Source: Cornus controversa
Taxonomy: Eukaryota > Streptophyta > Magnoliopsida > Cornales > Cornaceae
Direction of reading: 5' to 3'
Assembly (NCBI GenBank): GCA_026545225.1
Contig: CM048848.1
Span: forward strand, 18,589,353-18,653,352
DNA: 64,000 nucleotides
A program made the translations under genes and the position numbers. Positions within the stretch are counted from its first letter, which is position 1. Each line of letters begins with the position of its first letter. The notes under the pieces are model-generated. The model worked only from the letters and a program-made list of their open reading frames with translations. It did not search any database and was not told where the DNA came from. Below are positions 1-11,639 of this stretch, in pieces.

Positions 1-1374
1 TAAGCAAATTCTTCGTGTAATGGCCCAAATTTTTAATTAAGAAAATAAAATTCTTCATTAAGGGTAGAATGGTAAAAACCCTTCTGAAAAGAGATTTAAG
101 TGATATTCAATTAAGGGTATAACTTATCCTATGGTGGAGTAAGTTATTATAATGTGGGTCACCAAACAATGATTTTGTGAGTGGTATTGTATAAAAATAA
201 AAAGATGGTAATTAGAGTTTATGCATTGACAGTCTGAGATTAAGGAGGAAGAAGGAGCAAAGACGGAAGAAAGAGAAGAATAATGTGAGACATCAAGGGA
301 AGATTAATCATCTCTCAGAGGTAAGTTTTATTCTATCTTACCCATAATCTCTACTATGTTTTAGTAATATTTATCATTTAATTAAATCTAATGAAGTCAT
401 TATGCTGGATATGATTTGAATGAAGGAAGGAGTTTTTTTTTAGTTTGTTGATCGGAGGTGATAAAGCAAAAATCCACCCCAAACCGGTCAAACACCAACC
501 TGTAAAAAAGGACAAGAGAAGAGTAATCGAAAGGGCGCCGGCGTGGTGCCGGCCGACTATGCTCCGACGATCAAGTCAGAAATCGGAAGGGCATTAAAAG
601 CTGTAAAAGAACTCAGAGGGTATTGATTGCATACCTTGGTATATGAACCATCCTGTATTTATGGTGATCAAGTGAAGACGTATCATAGTAAAACTTTGTC
701 TCTTCAGTTTCCCTTTCCCACGCGGAGATAACCAATCTTCGTCAAGCACTTCAGTTTCCCTTTCCCACTAGGAGATAACCAGTCTTCGATTAAGCATCCT
801 TTTCATCCATGTCACCATAGCACTATCATCCCACATTACACATTTCATATTAGGAGTCAAACACCCCATTAGATGCCCCCTGTCAAATGCCCCCTGTTCA
901 TGAGGTAGCTTGTGGAACGTCAAGAACATTCGGTGTTTATTTGAACAAACAACCTGGCTTTTTTCTTTCTTTTTTTTTTTGCACGGGCCAGGCCTTAGCT
1001 GGGCAGCGCTCGGCCTTGGCCAGGCGCATTGGGCATGGTCGGGGCTAGGGCGCAGTGGGCTCGATCTAGGCCTGGGTGGTGGGCCCAGCCTGGGCCACCC
1101 GACCTTGGCAAGGTGCTCCTTTAACCGTGCTCAGGATGGTTCGGTTTCTTCTTGGACTCGACTTTTGGTCGGTATATAAGAACTTGATTTATATATATAT
1201 TTAAAAAATAATTGTTACTTTGAAGAATCAAACCTTAGCTAATAAGGTCTAGTGATCTCACCCTAACCATTATGCCAATGACTCATTTGGTTAATAAACT
1301 TTAACTAATAAACTTTATAGCACAGCTCTTGATAAGCCATACGACAATCTTGGCGGGACTTACCCGTTATTTGC
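1..1374. other. Non-coding, transposon-like sequence
   Basis: No convincing gene. A GC-rich stretch near 530-570 (gcgccggcgtggtgccggcc) resembles leader sequence seen in plant Ty3/gypsy elements, which is a recollection rather than a search result. A 47-bp segment beginning cttcagtttccctttcccac at 702 is repeated at 749 with a few changes. Positions 975-1170 are a GC-rich patch with short repeated ggcc/ggg words; its 89-codon open frame looks like composition rather than a gene. The whole stretch may belong to the same decayed retroelement as the gag relic at 2304-2603. Confidence 0.4.
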
Positions 1375-1880
1375 TAAAATTTCTTTTAACGGGTTGTGCC
1401 CCCGTAGGGTCGGTTGACAACGTTCTCGGGATTAGTTATCCTGAATTTTTCATTAAAGTCCTTTTGAAGAGGTGTGTCCCCTTAGAGTCGTGTCCCCGTA
1501 GTTAGGTTGGGTTCCCATAGGGGCTGTGTCCCGTAGGGCTAGCCCTGAGTAGGGTTGTGCCCCCGTAAGGCTATTTTAACAATGTTCTCAGAACTAATCC
1601 ATCTCGCCTTTTTCATTAAAGGCCCTCCTTAGAGGTGTATCCCCATAGGATTGTGTCCCCGTAGGGCTGTGCCCCCGTAGGGTTATTTAACATTGTTCTC
1701 GAAATTCATCCATCCCGCCTTTTTCATTAAAGGCCCTCCTTAGAGATGTATCCCTGTAGGGTTGTGTCCCCGTAGGGCTGTGCCCCCGTAAGGTTATTTT
1801 AACAATATTCTCGGAATTCATCCATCCCGCATTTTTCATTAAAGGCCCTTCTTAGAGGTGTATCCCCGTAGGGTTGTTTT
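1375..1880. repeat. Tandem repeat, ~112-bp unit
   Basis: A tandem array anchored by ttcattaaaggccctcctta-type words at about 1449, 1612, 1723 and 1835, giving spacings of 163, 111 and 112 bp. Each unit also carries two or three copies of a shorter word, tgt(g)cccccgtaggg, so the array has a repeat within a repeat; the longer first interval reflects extra copies of the short word. Later units are cleaner than the first. No reading frame is preserved across units. It probably sits inside an LTR or untranslated part of an old retroelement. Confidence 0.85.
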
Positions 1881-2303
1881 CTTTTTTGTTTCAGTTATAA
1901 CAACATATTTTAAAACAAAAATGATTGCTATTGATATTCTAGTAACAAGCAAAGAATTATTTGAACAAAAATCTTGGAGCTATCGTCCTAAGACTCAATA
2001 TTAAATTGAGTTTTAGCTAGAATTATTAAAGTAAATGAACTTTTAAAGGAAAATCTTACTGATAGCACTTCCTCAGATGCTCAGCATTCCAAGGATGGGC
2101 CAACTGTTTCCCTTCTAATGTCTTTAGTCAATATGCCCCCTGTCTCCTCTAAGTCCACCGGAGATAACTCTGATTTCTCCCAACAGATGAGTTTTTTGAG
2201 TGTTGTCATCTTTACCATCCCCATCCCATGGGCGGTTCCGTGTTCTCTTCTCATCTCCAGCCACGTATCTTTGTAGTTGGCCCCTACGAATCAGGCTTTC
2301 AAT

Positions 2304-2603
2304 CTACCTTTTCAATTTTATGCACTCATCTGTATCGTGGCCATGGTCACAATGGAACCTACAATACTTGTTGCGGGACCTTTTGGATGGGTTGGTTCTT
2401 AGTTTTGGGGGCCATGCAACAGCTGGGTCATTTTGGATGTAGAGGAGGATTTGGCTCATTGACGTGTTTAAGGGGGTAAAGGTGTTGAATCCCTTATCAC
2501 AACGCGACACTTTATAGGTCCGCTCCCGTGACATTCTGTCATACTTGGGGTCTCTATCTTCCTCACTGGAATGTCCCTTCCTTTTCCTGTCTGGTTTTCT
2601 CAC
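2304..2603 (-). pseudogene. Ty3/gypsy gag zinc-knuckle relic
   Basis: A 99-codon minus-strand frame ends in a Cys/His cluster (CRFHCDHGHDTDECIKLK), the variant knuckle common in gag proteins of plant Ty3/gypsy elements, where it binds the element RNA during particle assembly. The preceding part is basic and Ser/Arg/Lys rich. The N-terminal capsid domain and the following protease are not visible next to it, so this is a fragment. The DNA at 2050-2300 may be more of the same element but has no open frame. A plus-strand polypurine tract and LTR start lie only about 60 bp away, in opposite orientation, so two relics are joined here. Confidence 0.7.
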
Positions 2604-2660
2604 ATCAAGGGCCTCCTTTTTATTTCAGGTATGGGGTGAATTCCGAAGATGAAATTCCTC

Positions 2661-3449
2661 TTTTAGGGGGGAAGAATGTAATACCCAGTAATTTTGAGGT
2701 CATTAAATTTTAATCTAAATGCTTATATTTATTTATTTATTTTCTTATTCGCTTTATTGGTTGAATAAAATTTCTATGAGTGCTTTGAATTGCTTTATTG
2801 GTTGGATTAAATTTCTTGGAGTTCTTTAAATATTTTGATATAGTTTACTTTATTTTATTTTATTTGGATTGGCTCTTTGTATTTTTTCCTTTATTTTAAT
2901 TTTGGATTGGGCAAGGGAGCAATCTGGGATGAGTTGGGCTGGATGGTTGGGCTAGGTGTATACTTATTTTTGATAGGCTACAGTTTATTTTTTTATTATA
3001 TTCTTATTTTTATTATTTTGGAGTTTATTTAGTTTTCTTAAAAAAAAAAAAAAAGAAAAGAAAAGAAAAAGGAGGTTAGGGTTTCTGTCACTCGTTTTCA
3101 CATACAGAGACCGAAAGAGTGTAGATGCAAGAGAGAAGGGAGAGAAGTAGCGATTCGTAGGGACGAGTTTTGGTCGACAAAAAGGCAAGTTCGAACTCTT
3201 ATCTTCCCCTTTGAATCTGCAGACATATATATTATCTGTATAAACATGTTGCTAGAATATATATATATATATATAATATTATTTCTATATATATGTTGTT
3301 GGAAATTTTTTTTATGCATTTAATTATGAAATTAAATGATTTTCCATGCTAAGAATAATTCTGTTAATTAAACATGAAGATTTTGGGTTTGGTTCTACTT
3401 TAGGGTATTTTTGCATATGTATATACAAGTATATATGACTGTAAGGTGG

Positions 3450-3493
<44 letters not shown>

Positions 3494-5400
3494 GAACATG
3501 AAATTGGGTTGACTATATTCATCATTTTTTTGGGTTTTTGTTTCGATCAATAGGTAGATCTTGCTTCCTAGAACAATCCTGAAAATTTGGTTCGAACTGT
3601 TTGGGTAGATTGACTGGAATATGAGTTTGAAATTTTAGATTTTTAAAACTTGAAATTGGGTATTTTTTATTTAGGCTGTGAGAGGGCGTAAATTTGGTAC
3701 CAATACGTAGATTAGATCGAGACGAGTTAAATGGTATATTCATAGGCACGATTCGGTGCCCGGAAGTGACGAAAAATGGCCGAAAAGTTCCAACACCATT
3801 GTTGATATGTGCTATTGCGGAAGAGAAGGAAGGAAGAAGAAGAAGAAAAGAAAAGAAAAAAAAAAGAAAAGAAAAAAAGAAAAAAGAGAAAAAGGGGGCC
3901 ACGCGCCCCGCTAGCGCATGGGGGCGGGTGAGCCACCGGCCGAGGATCGAGAAAGGTCCGTTGGCTCCCACTCATCGGGCCCACCCACTGGGCCGAGTCC
4001 TGAATATTTTAATATTTTTTATTTGTTTTTCAAATTGATTTTAATTTAGAAAAATAGGAAAAATAATAAAATTGTTTTTAAATTCTTAAAAATTCTAAAA
4101 ACTTTTGGGTAATCTTTTACGGATAGAATACACTTGGGTTTTAAATTTCAAGTGAAAATGAGCTTCCCTCATGGTTTAATTGGTTTTAAAAGTATGTCTC
4201 AAAATTGGGTTTTCATCTTCTTCTATTTGAAAAATATTTTTTAAAATTCTAGAAAATTTTTAGAAAATTTTGGTGATCTTTTGGGGATAGAATGTACTTG
4301 GGTTTTAAATATAAATTCAAAATGAGGTTCTCTTGTGGTTAAAGTAGTATGGAAAGTGTGCCTCAAAACTAGATTTTTATTTTCTTAAATTTTGAAAAAT
4401 CTTTAAAATTCCTGAAAAATTTCAAAAAATTCTAGAATAATTAAATAGGCTTCTTAGGAATAGAATAGGCCTGGAAACCTAGATTAGAACTAGGTTTAGA
4501 CTCCCTCAAAGATTTAAGTATATTGGAGGTTTGGTTGTGTGCTTGCTCATATAACTGGTGGTTACATTATTTTACTCCTTAACTGTATTTTCTCTAAAAT
4601 TATAACTGTCCATGCTATACTTGATTTTAGTTTTATTGTAAATAAGTTATTTTATTGTGATGATTGAATTTCTGTTAGATCAAATTTGTATGCTTGTGTA
4701 GTTTAAATCTTTACATATTTTTTTGTGTAGTAGGTTAGTTTGGGAGGCATGGAAGGATTGCCAGGGGGCATGTTAGGATTGCCAATACCTATTAAGGTAT
4801 CTAAAGTCAAAGGAGGCATGTAAAGATTACCAGGGGGCATGTTAGGATTGCCAATTCCTATTAAGGTATCTAAAGTTAAAGGAGGCATGTAAAGATTGCC
4901 AGGTGGCATGTTAGGATTGCCAATTCCTATTAAGGTATACAAAGTTAAAGGAGGCATGTAAGGATTTCTAGGGGGCCTGTTAGGATTGCAAATACCTATT
5001 AATGTATCCAAGGATAATAATGGTGGCATGTCAGGATTGATTAGATTTAATAAAATACATGTTTATGCTTCTTTGTTCTGACCTTAAAGAATGTGTTCAT
5101 TTTTGTAGGATAAGGGTTTGCTGGAACATTGTAAAAGATGACATTTATTTTAAAAACATGAACTGAATAAGGAATGACCTGTATATTTACACCTATATTT
5201 TTCTCTTGTGCCCTTCATATCGAGGGTATGTATATCGGTTCTCTGATTGGGATGTAGTAGATAGGGCTTGCTCATGGGTTTAACCCACTTTGTTGATATT
5301 TCAGGTCTCAGACCGGTTCCACCGCAAGGATAGAGTCTTGGGATTTGATTGTGGCAGACATCTCCTCTCATTAGTTACAGAATAGGAACTTATTCTTTTC
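2661..5400 (+). mobile_element. LTR-like segment with polypurine tract (chromovirus type)
   Basis: The tract tttaggggggaagaa at 2663-2676 is followed directly by tgtaataccc at 2677, the standard junction between a polypurine tract and the 3' LTR of Tekay/Del-like chromoviruses. Within the segment, 3070-3190 resembles an LTR transcribed leader, including the word ggcaagtt that recurs in the LTRs at 23196 and 49339. There is an AT microsatellite at 3453-3489 and a GC-rich block at 3890-3990. I cannot find the 3' end of the LTR (an expected gtgaca), so the right boundary is approximate. No internal coding region is attached on the left. Confidence 0.5.
4741..5040. repeat. 69-bp tandem repeat (about 4.3 copies)
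   Basis: Units begin at about 4741, 4811, 4880, 4949 and 5019 with (t/a)gg(a/t)ggcatg. Each has two related halves, ggcatgtaaagattgcca and ggcatgttaggattgcca, followed by a linker. Because 69 is 23 codons, the minus strand stays open for 108 codons as a 23-residue repeat rich in Pro, Asn and Gly. That open frame follows from the period and I do not call it a gene. Confidence 0.85.
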
Positions 5401-6289
5401 TTTAAGTTCAAACTATGAACTCTTTTGAGACTTTGGTTGTTGGTTTTTAATTTAGATTTAAAACTCTTGTTCTTTCTGATTAAGGGGTTCTTGGGTTACG
5501 GGACTTCCAAATTGTATTACTAGACACGTACTCTATTTATTTAATGTTTTATTTTGATTCGAATAGACTTTCTATTTCGCTTTTAAAATTTATTTCATTA
5601 TGTCTTTTGTACTCTATGCTTGTTGCTATCAGTTGTAAATATCTCTCAGGTTTTGTGTATGAGACTGGCCACCTCATGTGCAAAATTTGTTGGGGGGCTA
5701 TTTCACCGTTCCAAATAGGAAACAAATTTTGACGAAAATTTTGATTCCTATTGGGTTTGAAACTTCTAGGAGAGTTATTTTGGTATTCAGCTTCTTTTCC
5801 AAGTGGAATTAGGACTCCCTTGCCTATATATCTGTATCTATATTTTCTCTAAAATGAGGAAGCCTGAATAATAAATATTTTTAGAGAGGGAAAGTATATA
5901 CAAAAAAATTAGAGCTATATATTTTTAAGAAAATACATCCATACTTCACGAGTGATATTTAGGATCGTGTTCTACTTCTGATTAGTTGTTCAAAGACTGT
6001 ATCAAATCATTTGCTGATTAGAACTTTGGATTGATGGTTCTTTGCTTGCTTGCTTGCTGAGGAAGAACGGTTACCATATCGCACTATGAAGGGACGAGAT
6101 ACTTGCTGAGTATTTTTGTTCTTCCAGTAACCTTTCTATGAGGATCATGACGTTAGCCGAAAGTCTGCAGCAGTTGGACGTGTTGTCACAATCGTAAGCC
6201 TGAGGTGTTCCGCATCAGATGCTTGACAAAGTTAAGAAGGGTGTGTGTTTGAGATAGAGTCTACTGTACTTTGCTTCATTATAGTTGAT
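5401..6289. other. No gene seen
   Basis: AT-rich sequence without a supportable coding region. Short open frames have no recognisable motif. It may contain the upstream part of the copia-like LTR relic that follows. Confidence 0.5.
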
Positions 6290-6540
6290 TGGTTTCCTGA
6301 GACTTTCTGCCTCCCTCCATGGTTTTTCCTGCCTTGGGTTTCCACGTATATCCGGTGCATTCTTTTCTTTACTTGCACTTTAAGTTATTACTTGCTTCAA
6401 TTGTTTGATTAATTATTAATTGAACTTAAAATTGAATTAATTTGAAAAATTAAGCAAACGATCATGTGATCCTATTCAACCCCCCTAGGTTTTAAAGTAC
6501 TTTTCGCAACCATTTTCACACCACGCAACTCACAGTTGGA
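6290..6540 (+). mobile_element. Possible Ty1/copia LTR 3'-end relic
   Basis: The order of words (a gtttccacgta stretch, then an AT-rich tract, then attcaacccccctaggttt) matches the 3' part of many plant Ty1/copia LTRs. A second, diverged copy of the same arrangement lies at 15690-15940, and both are followed by a similar ttttcacaccac word. No primer-binding site follows either copy, so each is a fragment. This assignment rests on remembered family features. Confidence 0.35.
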
Positions 6541-7254
6541 ATAGACAAACTGAACTACTACTTTTTAGGAGCCCATTTCTTCTTTATAATCATGAAGTAG
6601 ACCTAGCCTAAGAGGTTCCAATTATTGTCAAATGATTGGAATAAGGCATTAAGTAGATTTTAGTCAGTTTCCTTTACTTTGTTCATGTTTGCTTGTCTTT
6701 ACTAACTAATTATAAATACTTTAATTATCACCTTAAGTGAAGACATTATGAATTAATTTTGAATTGATCAATTCTTTTAATTTCTTGGTTTTCTTTAAAT
6801 TTTATAAAGTAAATTTGATTATCTGTTCGGGGTTTTGTTTGTAAAGAAATGAGCATAGAAACCAAGTAAAGTCCACAAGTGTTTGAAAAGATATATGTAT
6901 TATGTTGTTTTGAAGGTTTTTGATTCTTCAAATTCTCAAGTATCCCCACATCAAGTTTCTAGTCATGGCAATTCATCTACGGTTAGCACTTTAATTTTTA
7001 ATATGTTAAATTCATTTTCATTATTATTTTTTATTATGTGCACTTAATGAATTGTTAAAAAATACTGGGTAATTCAACTTAGATGAGCAAAAGTCAAAGT
7101 TGAAGATGCTCTTATTAAAGAGAAAAAAAGTTTGAAGATGAACTGACTGTGTTTCTTAAATTTCCTTTATCACATCTATGTTAACTCCTTTGTCAATGTG
7201 GAAACTTCTTTTGGCACTCTAGTATGATGTAAACTCTTTATTTTGTTTGTTAGT

Positions 7255-7303
<49 letters not shown>

Positions 7304-7609
7304 GTAGTACTTGACGTATTTTAAACTTGACAATTCGATGTTGTTGCAATTGAATTTTAAATTTGAAATAACTCTCTTGTTTAAATAAGTAGGTTAGTTG
7401 CAGCTTGAATGTTTGTTGTTATTTGTTTTTTGAGATGTATTAGATTTCTTGGGTTTGTATTTCTCATAATGTTAGGAACCTTGTTATAGCTATGGTGGAC
7501 TCCAGGATTCATAGAAAATGCTCACTAGATAATTCTTGATAATTGTTTGATTTATGTACAGGTTAAATTCCAAAACAAATAGATTTCTTTAGGGGTAAGA
7601 AAATTTCAA
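6541..7609. other. No gene seen; AT microsatellite
   Basis: AT-rich non-coding sequence with a pure (TA)n run at about 7259-7300. No open frame with recognisable content. Confidence 0.5.
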
Positions 7610-7960
7610 CCAAAAAAAAATAAAAATTAGTACCAGCATTTATAAACGCTACTGATAATCTTATAGAAATTCCATTGCCAGCGTTTCAAAAATGCTAGTA
7701 AAAATTTAAACTATCACAAGCGTTTATAAAACGCTAGTAAATATTGGAAGTATAACAATTAGTTCAGTCTACACCAGCATTTGGTATACAGCCGCTGGTA
7801 ATTGTTTTGTACCAATGTACATATTAAAATGCTGGTAATGGCCTTGCGACACAGGAAACACAAGTAGACTTTCAAGATCGTTGGAAAACTACTGGTAAAA
7901 GAATTACCAGCATTTTTCCTAACTTTCACCAGTGTTTCTACATGCTGGTGAAAACCAAAA
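7610..7960. mobile_element. DNA-transposon-like subterminal repeat cluster
   Basis: About eight copies of accagcatttnn / nnaaatgctggt occur here in both orientations, for example near 7633, 7677, 7725, 7785, 7830, 7900 and 7940. Dense, bidirectional short repeats like this are typical of subterminal regions of CACTA-type DNA transposons, where the transposase binds. No CACTA terminus or flanking 3-bp duplication could be identified, so family and boundaries are open. It ends immediately before the LTR end of the chromovirus. Confidence 0.45.
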
Positions 7961-8011
7961 ATGTTGTAATGTCCACTATAGAATATACCAAAAATTTGGG
8001 ATGTGACAACT

Positions 8012-8023
8012 TGGTATCAGAGC
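8012..8023 (+). other. Primer-binding site (tRNA-iMet)
   Basis: The 12 bases tggtatcagagc complement the 3' end of plant initiator tRNA-Met and lie 3 bp after the LTR end at 8008. This is where reverse transcription would start. Confidence 0.9.
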
Positions 8024-8043
8024 AACTAGGTTTGAATACCTTT

Positions 8044-8371
8044 GGATGAAGGGCTAAAGTTGAATGGTGTGTGTAATGACGATGTGTACATACACTTAAG
8101 CTTTATAACTTATTATCAGGAATATGTTTATGTGCTTACATATTTGGAATAACATGCTAGTTAAAGGATATTTTAGTATGGCGTGACATAAGCATGATAA
8201 TAGTTTATTGGATGAAGGGCTAGGGTTGAACGGTGTGTGTAATGAAGTTGTGTACATACACTTAAGCTTTACAACTTATTATGAGGAATGTGTTTATGTG
8301 CTTACACGTATAACATGCTAGTTAAAGGATAATTTAGCATGGCGTGACATAAGCATGATAATAGTTTATTG
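8044..8371 (+). repeat. Direct duplication in the retroelement leader (~166 bp x 2)
   Basis: Two copies, 8044-8209 and 8210-8371, both starting ggatgaagggcta and ending agtttatt, differ at a limited number of positions and by a small deletion in the second. The duplication lies between the primer-binding site and gag. Confidence 0.9.
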
Positions 8372-8397
8372 GTTGGTTATATATGCCTTGTGTTTAA

Positions 8398-9410
8398 GTG
8401 TCTTCTTGTTATCTATTTAACAAGATACCACCAAGGAGAGTAGGTAGGCATGGTGCTAACACTCCACAGGAACCAATAGATAAGGCACAGTTTATGCGAG
8501 ACATGGTTGATACCATGCGACAAATTGCAAGAGAAACTCAGGAAGAGGAAGTGCAAACACAACCAAGGGTTGGTCTTAAAAGAATGATGGTGGCTCTGAA
8601 GGAGTACAATAAGTACAATCCACCTAACTATATGGGCGGATCTAATCCTTTGGAAGTGGATAATTGTATAGATCAAATGCTTAAGTTTTTGACCGCCCTA
8701 ACTATTGATGAAGATCTAAGGGTTGGCATTGCAGCTCTTCACCTCCAGGGGAGGTGGATAGATGGTAGAATTTTGTCAGTGATACCCATAATACTGATGC
8801 AATGGAATGGGAAACGTTCAAGAAGCTCTTTTTCAAGAAGTATTTCCTAGTAATGGTAAAGGACCGGCTGAAGCAAAAGTTTATTGATCTCCTTCAAAGA
8901 TATGAGCGTGATGAAGTATGAGACCAAGTTTATTTCCTTGACTCATTTTGTACTTGAGATGGTGGAAAGTGAGGAGTTGAAAGAAAAGAGGTGTGTGAAG
9001 TGGCTTAGGACCTCCAAAAGAAAGACGGTGTTGATCTTGGACTTAATGATCTATGCTTTGATGGTTGAAAAGGCTTTGATAGCCGAGGTGGATACACAAA
9101 ATGCTCAGAGGATATGGGGTGCTAAGGCATAAACTAGGAATGCAAGGCAGCATTCAGATAGTCAGGCAAAGAAAAGGCAGAGGGGTAACACATTATCTTC
9201 TCAGCGGAAGTAGTAGGCTCGCTCTGCACCATCAGTGCCTCTACCTATTGGATCCTCACAATCTATGGTGATATGTCATCAATGTCAATAGCTGGGTCAT
9301 TACAAGTCTAATTATCCTCAAAGGCAGCCAGTAGCACTAGGAGGAGAGCGGACTTGCTACTATTGTCATCAGCCTGGGCACATTAGAGGAAACTATCCTC
9401 AAAGATAGGG
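8398..9410 (+). pseudogene. Chromovirus gag (broken)
   Basis: Gag packages the element RNA. The first 150 codons contain the PPRR N-terminus and the conserved stretch around NPPNYMGGSNPLEVDNCIDQM that opens the capsid domain. The frame shifts near 8760, and capsid remnants continue at 8884-9131. Two zinc knuckles follow near 9270-9410 (starting CHQC and CYYC), but in both the last cysteine of the C-x2-C-x4-H-x4-C pattern is Tyr, and the first also has an in-frame TAG. RNA binding would therefore be lost even without the frameshift. Followed directly by the protease region. Confidence 0.8.
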
Positions 9411-9627
9411 TACTTAGAGTGGGACTGGATCCCAGCAACGTATTGTTTAGTCTTCTGTGATTCAGTTTGGTATTATGGCATTGTCACCACCTCAACCAGA
9501 GTAATTAGTTTATAGCTCTCGGGTAGCGAGAGGGACTACTAATCCTATTGTCTCTAGTCAGCAGTCAAGCTTTCAAGGTACTAGCCAACAGGACCATAGG
9601 ACACGAGAATGTGCATTCACACTTACT

Positions 9628-9927
9628 ATGGCAAGGGATATGATTGGACCGTTAGTTGTCCAAGGTATTTTCTTGGTTTTTAGCTCGTGGGCTAGGATGT
9701 TGATATATTCAGGTGCATCACATTCATTCATATCTATTGCATTTGCTTTGGGTTTGGATGTGTCTTCTCTAGAGTTAGTTTTGTCCAATGATACACCAGT
9801 TGGGGGTAGAGTTACCCTGGGTAGAGTTTATCAGTCTTGTGAGATCAAGGTTGCGGAATGTCGATTGGTGTTCGAATTTATCCTTCTGGATATCATTGGT
9901 TTTGATTTCATTCTAAGTATGGATTAG
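9628..9927 (+). pseudogene. Chromovirus aspartic protease (inactive)
   Basis: The retropepsin would cut the Gag-Pol polyprotein. The motif normally reading D-S-G-A-S-H-S-F-I is present as YSGASHSFIS near 9703-9732, so the catalytic Asp has become Tyr (GAT to TAT). The second conserved region, LLDIIGFDFILSMD, is visible, and the frame stops at a TAG exactly where the family has Trp (MD-W-L). Between gag and RT, as expected for Ty3/gypsy. Confidence 0.8.
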
Positions 9928-10179
9928 TTATCTATATTTAGAACCAACATTGATTGTGTTAATGGAAGACTGACAGAGTGTACACCCAAAGGTTATTGTT
10001 TTTATTTTATGGGAGAGCGCAATGACTTCTACATATCTACATTACATAATTCTGGCATTCGAAATAGGGTTAGATGTTTATTAGCTAGTTTATTGGCTAA
10101 CGATGGGGATATGACTCATGTGGAATTACCACTTGTGCTTTGTTTGTGTTTGGATGTGTTTTTGTAGGACTTGATAGAA

Positions 10180-11500
10180 TTACCTCGAAAAAGAGAAGTA
10201 GAGTTTTCTATTGATCTTGCTCCCAGTACCACGCCTTTCTCTATGGCACTGTATCGTATGGCACTAGCAGAGTAAAATGGGCTAAAAGATCAATTACAGG
10301 ATTTGTTGGACAAGGGTTTTGTACCTATAATACATTGCCTTAGGGAGCTCTGGTACTCTTCGCTAAGAAGAAGGACGGATCCTTGTGACTTTGTATTGAT
10401 TACAGGAAGTTAAACGAAGCAATAATCAAGAACAAGTATCCTTTGCCAAGGATTAATGACTTATTGGATCAACTCAAGGGTTCAAAATATTTTTTGAAGA
10501 TTGACTTGAGGTCTAGTTATTATTAGTTGGGGGTTAATGATGAGAATATACCGATGACCTCTTTTCATACTCGATATAGACACGATGAGTTTCTAGTGAT
10601 GTCATTTGGTTTAACGAATGCACCTGCAGCATTCATGGACTTGATGAGTCATGTCTTTAGTGTCTACTTTGACAAGTTCATAGTGCTATTCGTGATGACA
10701 TCCTTGTGTACTCGTCATCTATAAAGGAACTTGAGAGTCAATTGAGGATTGTATTACAAATTTTGAGGGAGCACCATTCGTATAACAAATATGAAAAATG
10801 TAAGTTTTGGCTAATGGAAGTAAAGTTCTTTGAATATTTAGTGTCAGAAGGAGGAGTTTTAGATCCTTCTAAGATTGAAGTCATAATGAGTTGGGAAAAG
10901 CCAAAGAGCATATTTAATATACGTAGTTTCTTGGACTTAGCCGGATACTACCAATGCTTTGTGAAGGATTTCTCACGATTAGTGGCACCTATGACACCAT
11001 TTACTCATAAGGAGGTTAAGTTTGTTTAGAATGATGCTTGCGAGCATATGTTCATGGGGTTGAAGGGTAAGTTGACTAGTGCTCCTATCTTAATTATTTT
11101 CGAACATGATTTGGGTTATGTTATCTATTATAATACTTTACGGAATGGTTTGGGTTCTGTTTTGATGCAAACCAAGAGAGTGGTAGCATATATGGTCCCC
11201 GACAGTTGAAGACACATGAGCAAAATTACCCCACATATGAGCAAAATTACCTAACTCATGAATTAGAGTTAGCGACAGAAATTTTTGCATTGAAAATATG
11301 GAGACATTACTTGTATAGGAAAATTTTCAAGGTGTTCTCCGATCACAAGAGTTTAAAGTACTGTTTCTTACAAAAGTTGAACTTGAGGTAACAAAGATGG
11401 GTGGAGTATATGGAAGACTATGACTTCGATTTACAGTATCACCCAAAAAAGGCTAATGTGGTAATCGATCCCTTGAATAGAAGTCACATGGTAGTTTGGC
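10180..11500 (+). pseudogene. Chromovirus reverse transcriptase and RNase H (broken)
   Basis: Reverse transcriptase motifs are readable in order: a degraded DYRKLN region near 10400, KIDLRSSYY near 10498-10524 followed by TAG where the family has Gln, [14 protein letters not shown] near 10604-10645, and DDILVYSSS near 10695-10720. The last motif is in a different frame from the preceding one, so the active site is split by an indel. The following thumb/connection region (10706-11029) reads well to a TAG that replaces Trp. RNase H remnants include [20 protein letters not shown] (11257-11316) and the nearby FSDHKSLKY, followed by a TAA that replaces Gln. Confidence 0.85.
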
Positions 11501-11639
11501 AAGCAATGCCATTCGTGAGTGGAAAATAATGGAAGATATCTTAGAAATTGGATTGTATTTCAGTGAAGACAAGAACCAGCAATTTTGTTTACACTTATTG
11601 CTCAATTGACTCAAGTGAGTAGAATGATTAAGGAGTAGT

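Noticed and set aside
910..1179. 89-codon open frame rich in Gly/Leu
   Set aside because: GC-rich repetitive DNA; no domain, and the frame follows from composition.
3522..4038. Overlapping open frames on both strands (114-149 codons)
   Set aside because: Low-complexity Lys/Arg or Phe/Ser runs from a purine-rich tract; typical LTR leader composition, no conserved domain.
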